DNA of 64,000 bases from Tetmemena sp. SeJ-2015 (lineage: Eukaryota; Ciliophora; Spirotrichea; Sporadotrichida; Oxytrichidae), in NCBI GenBank assembly GCA_027382625.1, contig JAJKFJ010021476.1:1-64000 (forward strand). Direction: 5' to 3'. The translations under genes were made by a program, and so were the position numbers. The notes under the pieces are model-generated. The model made no database searches and was not told the DNA's origin. It saw only the letters and a program-made list of their open reading frames with translations. Positions 20,801-29,956 of this stretch are shown piece after piece (within the stretch, counting starts at the first letter, position 1; each line of letters starts with the position of its first letter).

Positions 20801-23511
20801 AATTTACAAGGCTGGGTAGATTGGTGCTTACTTCAACTTCCGCATCTTCTGGAAGTGGATCATATTTGCAATCTGGCATGGACTCTGCTGCTTCTACGGA
20901 GTTATGATCACTGGAGCAGGGTAAGCTCCTGGGAATGATGGGGGACAAACTTCAGAGCACTGGCTCAACTCAACTATCAGTTTCTCCGTCATCATCCACC
21001 TGGTCTTCTATAAACTTGTGCTAGAATCAAGACATCTAAACGCAGTCACCATTCTATCAGGGGCAGGCAGATTTATCAAAATATAGATGATTCATAGCTC
21101 TTTTTTAGTTTACTGTTATATTACTTAGTCCTCCTGATAGCTTAGGTTCCTGCAATTGCACAACTCTTCCAACCATAGATAATTTATACGATCCCTATTG
21201 TTGATAAGTAATGATTATTGAATCAAGATCCTGGGAATAGTGGAAAGGATGGCAAATTATTCCCAGTTCTGGATTCTGATATTCTTCCTCCCATTTGTGT
21301 GCTTGGTGCCTGATTTCTTCATAAAACTGAGAGCTCACGTGTTCTACCCTAGCCCAGTCGACTAAGTCCTTATGGCCTAGAAGCAAAATCCTGAGTTTGA
21401 CTTTGAAGAGTGGCTTGCACAAACGAAGGTCAGAGAGCAAGACGAAGCAGAGAGACTTAAGAAGGAAGCTGAGGAAAGGTAAACTTAATAGTTTCGGTAG
21501 ATAAAGTTGAATAGCAGTATCATTGATTAGTTTAGAAGAAGCTGAATAAGAAGCTGACGACTGCTAGTGCGCAGGTAGCAACTCGCAGTATGGAAAGTAG
21601 GGCAGTGACGTCAACCTCAGCCATCTAGAGTCGAGAAGATTGACTCTACAGTTTTAAAATGCTAATTTTGACTCAGAAATAGAAAAAGGCCTAAGAAGAA
21701 GGAGAAGCTGCAGACGAGGAGAGCGACAGCTTTGAAGGAAGCGAAGTGAATGGGTCGGATGAGGGCAGTGGAGAAGAGGAAAGTTCTGAGAATGAGCACA
21801 ACTCTTCCTTCATCCCTCTAAGTCAAAGACGGGAGGCACCACCTTCAGCCACAAGTACAATCTCAACAATCACGAGAAGACTATCACTGAGGCGCAAGAT
21901 GAAGATGAAGCAACGACAGCGACGGAGAGGGTTCAAACTCTAGCACCTCTAGTTAAGAGGAGGAAAGTGGAGATGAAGAGGAGGAAAGCAAAGAAGCTAC
22001 CTAAGAAGAGTTTAACCACTCTAAGTAGTCAAAGGCACTTAGTAAAGCCAGCTCAAGAAAGGGAAAAGCAATAGCTGATTAGAGCAGCAAGGAGGAAATC
22101 ACAGAAGCCATGAATACCAAGTCTGGAGTGAATAGACCTCACAAGTTGCTTGAGAACAGTAGGAATGGAGATGAGCACTACAGGTCAGCAGCTGAAGTAA
22201 ACAGCACCAAAGGCGACATGGATTAGAAGGGAAGACAAAAGAGGATGGCTGCCGACAGTGACTTGCATATTGTTGAGGAGAAAAGAAGGAGAGAGGAGGA
22301 TCTAATGAAGAGCAACAGATCCATGGACAACAGTTTCAGGAGCAACAGAGAGCTGCTCTCCATGACTCAAGACGAGAACAAGCAGCAGTTGAAGGGAGTG
22401 TCAGGACATACGCCAAAGCAGAAAGAGCGACAAAAAATCAAAGCAGTCCTCCTTCAATCTTCTTTAAAATGATCTTTTGAGTCTTTAAATAGAAATTGAT
22501 AGCAATTATGGTTATGTAGTTTGGTGAATGACGGAATAGTGAAGCAGAAGAGCAAGCAGTCTAATCACTCCAAAAAGTCCAAGAAGAACATCAATAACTC
22601 CATGTTCTCTGTCTCAGACGGTTCTCGCAAGGAATTAGACTAGATAAATGCAGAGGGAGAGAGGAAGGGCAATGCCTAACAGCAGGAGCAGTACCTCAAC
22701 TACTTCGAAGACTTCAATAACAACGTCATCCACAAGAATTCCATATATTTTGCAGCTTTCTTTATATGATAAGTAGAATAACACTAAGAAGTAAGTTACC
22801 ATCAAAGAGAATCAAGATAATGCCAATCTATAATCAAAAGCTGCCAATCATTATTCAATTTTTAGAAAGTTTGAATTCTTAAATGCAAATGTTAATGGGC
22901 TGAAAGACCTTAGTTGAAGGTTGAAGAGATAGATCCTATCCAGAACGTCCAAAAGAGTAAACTCAAGCTTAAATATTTACCAATATAATTATAACTATTT
23001 TTATTGTTGTTCTAAAGCCTGCTCTTTAAGGAGTGGCATTTACTTAAATTTTCCAGAACAGAGGAAGAGAGAAACTCATCTCAAATGCAACCAATGAGAT
23101 CCCTCGCTCTCATGTTACAAAGCCCTCTCAGATAGTGGACTCCATGAAGCTGAGAGGACCCTCTCCTTAGAATCCTAAAATGATTGTAGACAGGCAAGCT
23201 AACTTCAACATATAAGCTGCCTACGCTTTCGGTCACCCTCTGGAATCTACTTTTCCCAAAACTCGCTCTTCTCAAATTAAATAATAATCCTCTTTTATGA
23301 AATTCATGATACGAACTTTCAGTTTTTTATTTCTCGAGCCTCCGATGAAATGAAAAATGCACAGACACCAGCAGACTTTGATAATATAAGAGCCGCCTCG
23401 AATAACGGCAGCTCATAGAGCAGGCGAAAGAATAAGCCCTATGTGGAAAAATACAAGAACTACAATATTCAAATCCATAACCCACCTGCGCACTCCAACG
23501 ATGATGTTTGA
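14888..23511 (+). CDS. P4-ATPase (aminophospholipid flippase) with long acidic N-terminus
   Basis: P4-ATPases move phospholipids to the cytosolic leaflet. ATG 14888 opens an unusual ~400-residue Asp/Glu/Gln/Ser-rich extension. The flippase core begins with NKVRTQKYTLLTWAPLSL and FKRLANVYFLL (TM1), TM2, KEAYEDYQRYKQDREVN, the actuator motif MNLDGETNLKE and LLLRGCFVRNTDYGIG. Of the phosphorylation loop only GTLT (17815-17826) is legible; the expected DKTGT Asp lies in an indel-rich stretch. The N-domain shows YKASSPDELALVKGA, PFDSVRKRMSVI and LCKGADAVML. Then come MLTGDKLE and GDGANDVSMI, QAVRSADFSISQFRFLMRLL, the TM7-9 loops, and TM10 with VCLVPDFFIK. A charged Ser/Lys/Gln-rich tail of ~500 residues ends at TGA 23509-23511. 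Introns lie at 16144-16264 and 16683-17036, with at least six IESs. The P domain and TM5-8 are present twice (see repeat entries), so the locus cannot encode a normal flippase without rearrangement or correction. Confidence 0.9.
15196..15244 (+). other. IES, pointer AGATGA
   Basis: AGATGA at 15196-15201 and 15245-15250. Excision of 49 bp joins ...DDGSDETSEQESQEDDEQ in frame; retained, the frame hits TGA. Confidence 0.88.
15472..15494 (+). other. IES, pointer ATCAG
   Basis: ATCAG at 15472-15476 and 15495-15499. Excision of 23 bp reads VPPHQSEDEESKAQQSSS. A 17-nt GT...AG reading inside it is also in frame, but so short an intron is less likely. Confidence 0.75.
15701..15729 (+). other. IES, pointer GAAT
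   Basis: GAAT at 15701-15704 and 15730-15733. Excision of 29 bp gives a frame open from KGKKEQVKYHQLQEV through LKEEDNSRLDIDEEEE. Confidence 0.75.
15924..15958 (+). other. IES, pointer CTCCT
   Basis: CTCCT at 15924-15928 and 15959-15963. Excision of 35 bp gives NQQDSSQVSHETQNHSSQ and a Gln-rich frame running into the next intron. Confidence 0.8.
16144..16264 (+). other. spliceosomal intron
   Basis: GTAAGT...TATAG, 121 bp. Joins LRSDM to FKVTSQNSLRSEKSV in phase 1. Confidence 0.75.
16575..16612 (+). other. IES in flippase, pointer GGAT
   Basis: GGAT at 16575-16578 and 16613-16616 flanks an almost pure A/T core with no GT start or AG end. Removing 38 bp (2 mod 3) restores FSPKDPASMIGTFVLVLVF, the TM2 region. 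Confidence 0.92.
16683..17036 (+). other. 354-bp spliceosomal intron
   Basis: GTAAGT...TATAG. Joins MLKEAYE to DYQRYKQDREVN, the conserved P4-ATPase block, in phase 0. Confidence 0.88.
17965..18115 (+). repeat. imperfect tandem duplication of ~70 bp
   Basis: Two adjacent copies share TTTTACTGCA(A/C)AGAGTT near the start and GACAAAGATGC(T/A)AAAGCAAAAAATG at the end. The first is rich in small deletions. The second encodes EFLKVLALCNTVLIDKDA, which fits the flippase. Confidence 0.8.
18165..21035 (+). repeat. partial tandem duplication inside the flippase
   Basis: 18950-19610 and 20370-21032 are near-identical (~650 bp from TGCACTTGTTCAAATCCCGT, through GDGANDVSMI, to VFYKLVLES). Between them, 19620-19850 is an indel-rich copy of 18165-18410. 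19860-20370 is an indel-rich copy of the tail region 21480-22110. The decayed middle is thus a mosaic of sequence from before and after the clean repeat. The second clean copy encodes the better protein (EGTQAVRSADF preceded by HIGVGLKYLLK). Confidence 0.85.
19620..20370 (+). pseudogene. decayed mosaic of flippase N-domain and tail sequence
   Basis: No open frame. It aligns by eye with 18165-18410 and then 21480-22110, with many 1-3 bp deletions and few substitutions. This spectrum suits raw long-read sequence or rapid decay of a duplicated germline segment. Confidence 0.75.
21640..21667 (+). other. IES in flippase tail, pointer TTGACTC
   Basis: Exact 7-bp repeat at 21640-21646 and 21668-21674 around an AT-rich core. 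Downstream frame reads LTQKQKKAQEEGEAADEE; the upstream frame needs one more base change, so the junction phase is not proven. Confidence 0.65.
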
Positions 23512-23826
23512 GAAGACAACGTCTTTGAGGCACAGTTTAAACTAAAATTGGTTTATTAGTGAAGCTTAAGGCTTTTCAACTCAGCCTATTTTCAATAATA
23601 ACTTAACAAGTATTAATCAAGCTAAAATTAATTATTCTTAAACTATTTCCTACTCAAAGATATGCATTTATACTCTTCTCTGTATAGTCCTTTAAATAAA
23701 GTAAATAAATCAAAATGTTTATTTTACGACCATTATTAGTAAGTGATATAACGAATTCAGTTATTTCCTATTCATTCGGCTGATTAGTTATGGAGTATGA
23801 GTATTTCTCTCATATGACGGGGAAAC
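23512..23826. other. intergenic, convergent 3' ends
   Basis: Lies between a plus-strand and a minus-strand stop codon. AT-rich, no gene seen; terminators expected but no motif recognised. Confidence 0.5.
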
Positions 23827-26800
23827 TCAAGCCTACTTGGCTTCCATATCTTGTGCTTCCTGCCAAACAACGCAGATTTCAGTAGCTAAATCTTGAAATA
23901 TAAAACTTAATCGAAGTGTATCAAATATATTACCATTATCTTGTCTTACTTGAACTTGGATATATTTGCAGGCCCTAGGAAATTGACAAAGTTCTCTCTA
24001 TCCTAAGTTATTTAGTCCTTGATGATGTCATTACAATAGAGGTTGCGCTCATTCTTACTCGGCTTAATCATGGACATGAAAGACTCCTAGTATAGATCTA
24101 TCGCTTTAGAGAGACGGTCCTCAGTTTACTCAACTTCAGCCAGCTCTTTCTATAACTTGTTTTGCAATTTAGTTTGCGATGGATCTTCTTCAGCCACCTT
24201 ACAGCACTCAATCAACCAGAAATATTAAAATAGCTTATAAACTGAGTATTATTTTCAAGAATTTCATCTAAATTTTTATTTTTATGTTTGAATGATCTTT
24301 CTAATTTCCTTTTGGTTTAAGGACTTAACCTTTTGTCTTTTATGGGACGAAGCTGAAGTCTTTAGATTCTCCTTCTATTTCTATTCTTCCTTCATTGAGT
24401 CATAAACTTAAGTTAATTTTAATGGTAAAGTCAAATGCGCTGTTCTCAGAGTTCAAAAGTTCAATCTTCAAGTTTCTGCTCTCCAGCATGGAGTTGAAGT
24501 TCTCTTGGGTGTCAAATTTTCCAACATTCTTTCCTGATTGAGTGTCTCTCCAGAAGTTAAAACCACTTTCGGGTGAAATTAAGCCCTATGGGATGCTTTT
24601 AAGTCGTCCCTCATTTAAATCAAATTTCATTTGAAAAAATGAAGTGGAATTTTTATGAGGCTTCAGTTCCACCCCGCTAACTAAATTACTTCGGTTTATT
24701 TATCCCATATTCTTAGAGCCATTTTATGAAAATATCTTATGCCTCATTGCAGGACTCTAACCACGGCTACTGCTTGTATTTGCCATCATTACCCTTTCAG
24801 TTGTCAAAACTGGTTTGCCCTTAAAAGCACTCTACTCTGTATTTAGTTATTTTTAGCCATTAGAAGAATAGTAAATAAAGGATACAACAACTATGAAGAT
24901 TAATATTAATTCAAGAATTCTACCTTGCACTGAAGCTCTTTAGTGAGAAGCCGCTCAGCTTGCTCCTCACTTCTGGAGGCCTCTTAGAATTACTATTGCT
25001 CTTAATATTATTCCTCTGGCTTGAGTTTTGAGTATCGCTCCTATCTTTTGGAGATTGCACCAATATGGATATCCTCCTCGTGTTATCCACGAAATCCTTA
25101 ATCTTAAAACGCTATTTCAACAATTAGTAAATTTATCTTCTCTTAGATTTATTTCTGCTATTTGCTAAGCTTAGCTTCGTACTATTCCTGATTCTTTAAG
25201 TGTTAATAAGATTGCTACGATGACTAGCTGCTTCCAGAATCTGATTCCTCTTGGTGCGAGCAGAGTTTCTTTTTCAATTCCTCAATAATGTTTTCCTATG
25301 TCTTCATCTTTCTATAAAACTCTGAGAACTCCTGAATCCTCACAGATGTTAGCGAATTAATTCCATAAACTATCATTCATTAAAAACAAGAATGTATATT
25401 TAGCCTCTCCCTGCCCTTATTCCTCTTTTGCTGTTCCAAAAGCTCTCTTTCCTACAGGGTCATCTTTTCTAAGAGGATTTTCTCCCTCTTAATTCCATAC
25501 TTTTCCCTCCAATCCTTGCCTGGGCTCTTCTTCTAGTAAGTACCTTTAATCTATTCTTGAGCTTAATACTAACTCTGTCCTTCATTTAAGTTCGCTTGTG
25601 AGGATTCCTCATTAAGAACTGGTAACTGCCCACCACTGGAGATGAAGTTTTATTTCAACTTAGAGTTCAAAAGCTTTTACAGAGGTGGTGGAGACAGCTA
25701 GAAGTTTGGGAAGCACTGCTGAACTCCTCCTGTGTGTCTAATTAGCGCTTTAGGTGCTCTTGGATTTTTTATTGAATATGCATCGCTTTCGAAAATCTAG
25801 GAGCTTAAAAAGAAATAATAATTAAAGGGTCTTGATTCCATAAGGTATCACTTCTATTGATTCTTGAATTTGTTGAACCTCCATTTTGTAATGGTAGAGT
25901 TTGAGAGAACTTTCCATCCAGACTGCCTTCTTTCTTTATTGGGTTACCATTTTAATCTACGATTTCGTATCCATCGTCAAGCATCCGTTCAAGATTTTTC
26001 AAAGTGGAGTGAAAGGATTTACTCAGCAAAAATGCTTTGCGAATTAAGATAAATCTATTTTTACTCATCTTAGAGTTGATCATAGAGTTCTTTTTATGAA
26101 TCATGTCTTTAATATTTTTCTAAGCTTCGAAGCTAAGTTGCACAGCTGGAACATCTACCTTAGGTTTCGAGTCGCTATCGCAAGAGCTAGGGGAGTCCTG
26201 CTTGTTTCTATAAGCGTTTTCGCTCAATAGCTTAGTCATAAATTTTTTATACTCTGCTTTAGCTTTTATCCTATTCCTATCTAGCAAAATCCAAAGCACT
26301 TTATAGAAATTTAATTGAAAAAATTAATGATCTCGCTAAGAAAGGTTTTTCCAAGCTGATCTTGCACCTACAGCACTAAATTCTTTCTTCGCCTGCTGCT
26401 CTAACTGTTAAGAGTCGTAAATTTCGCAGATCTTGACAACCTCCTTCTTATAATTTCCCTTCTCTTTAATGAGATCATTGACAGATTGTTTCATGAACTC
26501 CTCCCTGTCGTCTGTATTTTTTTCATAGACTCCTTTGAGCAGGATTCTGGATTTCATACTCTCTAAAGTAGCGTCATAAGACTGATGCGATATCATGTTC
26601 TTTCTTAAAGTCTGTCTCATCTCATGAATTTAACCTCTAATTAAAGTCTTTTTTAAGTGAGTTTGATTCATACATAGATGGATCATTATTTGAGATCCTG
26701 ATCTACCTCGGATAGTCAAGCCTTACCACTGGAGTTTCTTCTTAAATTTAGTGTCTCTCATTCCTTCCATATCTAGTTCGAACTTCGAAAGACTAATTCA

Positions 26801-27628
26801 TCAGTCTAAGATTCATCTGAGGGATTTAAACTGCTGGAATAAATGAAAGCTTCTCATTCTCAAATATTTCAGAGTTATTAAATGACCCACCACCACCATC
26901 CTTGGTTTGTCTAGTGCTGAAAAAATTAAAGCCCGAGTTGGCTTCGTTCTATCTAGAGGTGCTAAATTACTGCTTCTTTGAATTTTGCTCCAGCAGATTT
27001 GCACTTCCAAAGGAGGCATCAGGATATTTCTCTCTGAAGGATTGTCTTCCCACATTTTGCAATCGGCGATTTGAGAATGTATACTCTCCAGTTTAAGCAA
27101 GCAGATCTTCAGTTATACTTGCCTCGAATTCTTGATTACCCTACTCAGAGAATTTTGGTTCTTAGATTATGTGCTTGAAACCTAGGGGAGGAGATTATGA
27201 TTTCTGGGTTGAGCATCCATCGTCAGGAATATACTTGGGTTTGAGAAAGTTGAAATCTTATGCTTGGGGTCATCAAGATCACCTTCCTACTAAATGGAAG
27301 TGTACCTAGTCGAAGACTGATAAGCTCCAGCGCCTTTATCGTAACTAGTTTAGTTTTTATTGTCCTAAATTGAGATACGCTCTTCGAAGTTCAACTTATG
27401 CGAAGCTTGAGCTAAATCTGATTGCTGGACTGATCTGAAAATTGAATTCTGTTTGCTATAATAAATATACACACATCTCATAATAGTCTTGCTCACAATT
27501 TTTGTTGAAAAATTAGTTATCTGAACCTGAGATAGGTCCAGCTTCTTCTTGCTTGAACTAAACTGGGGCGTGTCTAAAGAATGATTTTAAGAAGCATCCT
27601 TGCTATCTTGAGCTATTTAATTGTCCAT
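23827..27628 (-). CDS. large low-complexity coiled-coil protein, unrecognised
   Basis: Minus strand, ATG 27628 (MDNQIAQDSKDASQNHSLDT), TGA 23827. The N-terminal third is disordered and Ser/Asn/Gln-rich, with segments such as QASHKLNFEERISIQDNKN, SFREKYPDASFGSANLLEQN and GYGG-like Gly patches near 26890. Basic helical segments follow (YEKNTDDREEFMKQSVNDL; KYGIKREKILLEKMTLQERE; FYRKMKTQENIIEELKKKL). A compact, non-repetitive domain (~24390-24700) reads SGVELKPHKNSTSFFQMKFD and WRDTQSGKNVGKFDTQENF, possibly a beta-rich binding domain. The C-terminus is helical (LQNKLQKELAEVEQTEDRLS; LATEICVVWQEAQDMEAKQA). Frame changes occur every few hundred bases, so introns, IESs and indels all contribute. 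The family is not recognised; a cytoskeletal or basal-body role would be a guess. Confidence 0.55.
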
Positions 27629-27853
27629 TTCTCTATAAACCCTTTCTTCAATGAAATAATTTTTATAGCTCAATATTTGTTTTAAAACTTACTGCTGATT
27701 AGAGAAAACTTAAAATTTCGAGCATGATTTTAATTTTTCATTTATCTCAAAGTAATAATTTTGTCTAGTGATCGATAGTTTTTTCAGGTTTTCAATAATT
27801 ATAATTTAAGTTTAAGTATAGTCAATCTTAAACAAGCCACCACGGTTCCTAAA
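27629..27853. other. short divergent intergenic region
   Basis: 225 bp between a minus-strand start (27628) and a plus-strand start (27854); presumably both promoters. AT-rich, no motif recognised. Confidence 0.5.
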
Positions 27854-29818
27854 ATGAACTAGCTCTATGCGAATCTGTCAGTTCAGTAGAACTTTAAAAT
27901 GCAAGGGGCAGAGTTCCGCCTCCTCTAAATGAAGAATAAGTCTTATAAACTACCTGATAACGATAAATTACCTCCTCAGTTCAAGCCAGTGACTTACCCC
28001 TACAAGCTTAAAGATCGAATTGCAAAAACGGAGTTTGAAAGCTGAGAAGACTCTCAAAACATTAATTGTAGATTGTGCGGCGATATACTTGTGGAAGGAA
28101 CCTCTTGTAAGAAGTGCAAGACACCTTATTGCATTCAGTGCTTTGAAAACTACGTGCAGTAAAAGAGTTGCTGCCCGAATGGATGCAAGAACAATATCTT
28201 AGGAGGTGGATTTCCAAGAAAATCTTAGAAAGCTCTGAAAGGAGTCTATTTCACTTGCTTTAACTTCAAACTAGGGTGTCAAAATCCCATAAACTATACA
28301 AAGGTGTTTCAGCATGATAATGAATGCATAATGAGATTGATCTTCTGTATTAGGTGCAACTAGCAGCTTCCTATCTCTTAGGTATTTGAGCACGTGTCTA
28401 TATGCAATGATCACACTCAGGATGTGACTTGCAGAAACTGTAGCCAGATTTACAAGTCAACTCAGGAATAGGAACATCAGCAAGTCTGCGAGAAAAGGAG
28501 AGTCAAATGCGTGGGGCTGAACTGCAAGTTTGAAACAGCCAGATCAGAGATTGAGGCTCATTAAGAGACTTGCGAATTCATAAGCTTAGAATGTGAGAGA
28601 TGCAAAGACACGGTTCCTAGGAATAAACAAGCCACACATGACTGTGTAGATTCAATGCTCAGGCAATTCAATACTCGATCGAAAGAGCTAACAGAGCTCT
28701 CTCAGTAGGTTGAGAGCATCACTCTAGATATTTCTAAACAATCCATCATTTTAGAGAGACTGAACACCTTGAACAACGAGAAGATGAAAAAGGTCACTGA
28801 GCTCGAAAGATACATGTAGCTTAAGAGATCCAAGCCGCCTCCAAAGCCTTATGATTTCCATTAGCATGAGCAAAGTTTTCAAAAATCTAGCATTGAAAAC
28901 GCAGGCTCTTCCAATCAATAAAGCTCTTACACGAAAGGCCTGGGAACTTTTAAAAGAAAAGCTTATGATAACAAAAATGGCAACTATCCTCTGGACTCTT
29001 CAAAGAATTCTATAAGAGTGTCTCAGGTTTAAGGAAATTCGAATATGGAAGAAGAGAATATTGATGATGAAGATAGCAGTGTGATTATTCAACCAAGCAA
29101 TGGAAATGATGATGGAGATGACGTGTACGCTAATTATGATCCTAGCTTTACACCTTAGGATAAATTAAAGAAGAGCTAATCTTAAAATTTCTAAAATCAG
29201 AGAAACTATTAAGGCCCTCAATCTAGTTATTAAAATAATAAGAATTAGGATTTCCAAAGAGGTAAGAGTTAGTAACTATTAGATTATGATCCTGAAACTA
29301 CAGTTGAAGGATTTAAGAGAGCTTCTGAAAAAGCTAAAGTAGTTTCAAATGAAGGCAATTAAAATTATTAAGACAAATAGAAGTAATATTCTAATTATGG
29401 GAGAGGGAATAACAATTTCTAGAGCTACCGAGGAGGATTTGGAAACAATAATTATTAGAGAGGCTCGTATCAAGGCAAAGGCTAGTATAATAATAACAAT
29501 TATCAAAGTAAATGGAATTCACAATACAACAATAATAATTAAGGTTAGAGAAATGAACAGCAGCTATAAAACAACTAAGCTAATAACTCTGCAGCAGCAT
29601 CATAGGCTACAGATACCGAGCTTTGCAGATGCCCTCCAAGGAAATAAAATCTTCCTAAGGTTGGAAAGTGTTACAAGTGTAGCTTCAAAGTATGCAAAAC
29701 TTGTAAAAGCTTTTGCTCAAAGTGCGGGAATTACATGTGCACTTACTGTCAACATGTGTGTGAGCAGTGCTGTCAATTTGTTTGCGAAAAATGCTCTTGT
29801 GGATGTAAGAATACCTGA
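27854..29818 (+). CDS. RING/TRAF-type zinc-finger protein with N/G/Q-rich tail
   Basis: ATG 27854 (MNQLYANLSVQQNFKMQG). A RING-like finger (~28060-28190) has CRLCGDILVEG, CKKCKTPYCIQC and SCCPNGC. TRAF-type fingers follow (FEHVSICNDHTQDVTCRNCS; HQQVCEKRRVKCVGLNC; HQETCEFISLECERC), then a coiled coil (LSQQVESITLDISKQSIILE). A disordered Asn/Gln/Gly/Arg-rich stretch (~29160-29600) contains FQSYRGGFGNNNYQ. The C-terminal Cys-rich domain is built on C-x2-C pairs (KCYKCSFKVCKTC; CSKCGNYMCTYCQHVCEQCC), ending CGCKNT at TGA 29816-29818. This layout suggests an E3 ligase or scaffold; the substrate is unknown. An in-frame TGA at 28041-28043 precedes the RING. Removal of a 9-bp GAA-flanked segment would delete it and read EFEDSQNINC. 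A frame break lies near 29600. Confidence 0.82.
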
Positions 29819-29956
29819 GAAATAAAATCATTAAAGATAATGAACATAATTATTTTCTTAAGATACACTATTAAATAATCCTATTTTTAAATGACAAGAA
29901 TTCATTTTAAAAGATGGAAATTTTAATTTGAAATTTAATTCTTAAGCAATAAATAA

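Noticed and set aside
8550..28050. UGA recoding (as in Condylostoma or Blepharisma)
   Set aside because: A few in-frame TGAs exist, but they can be removed by pointer-bounded excision or lie next to frame errors. Gene ends at FELI, GSNK and KQE show TGA as a true stop.
29349..29825. 158-residue ORF starting MKAIKIIKTNRSN
   Set aside because: Shadow frame of the N/G/Q-rich tail and Cys-rich domain of the RING/TRAF protein, where the real frame has regular C-x2-C pairs.
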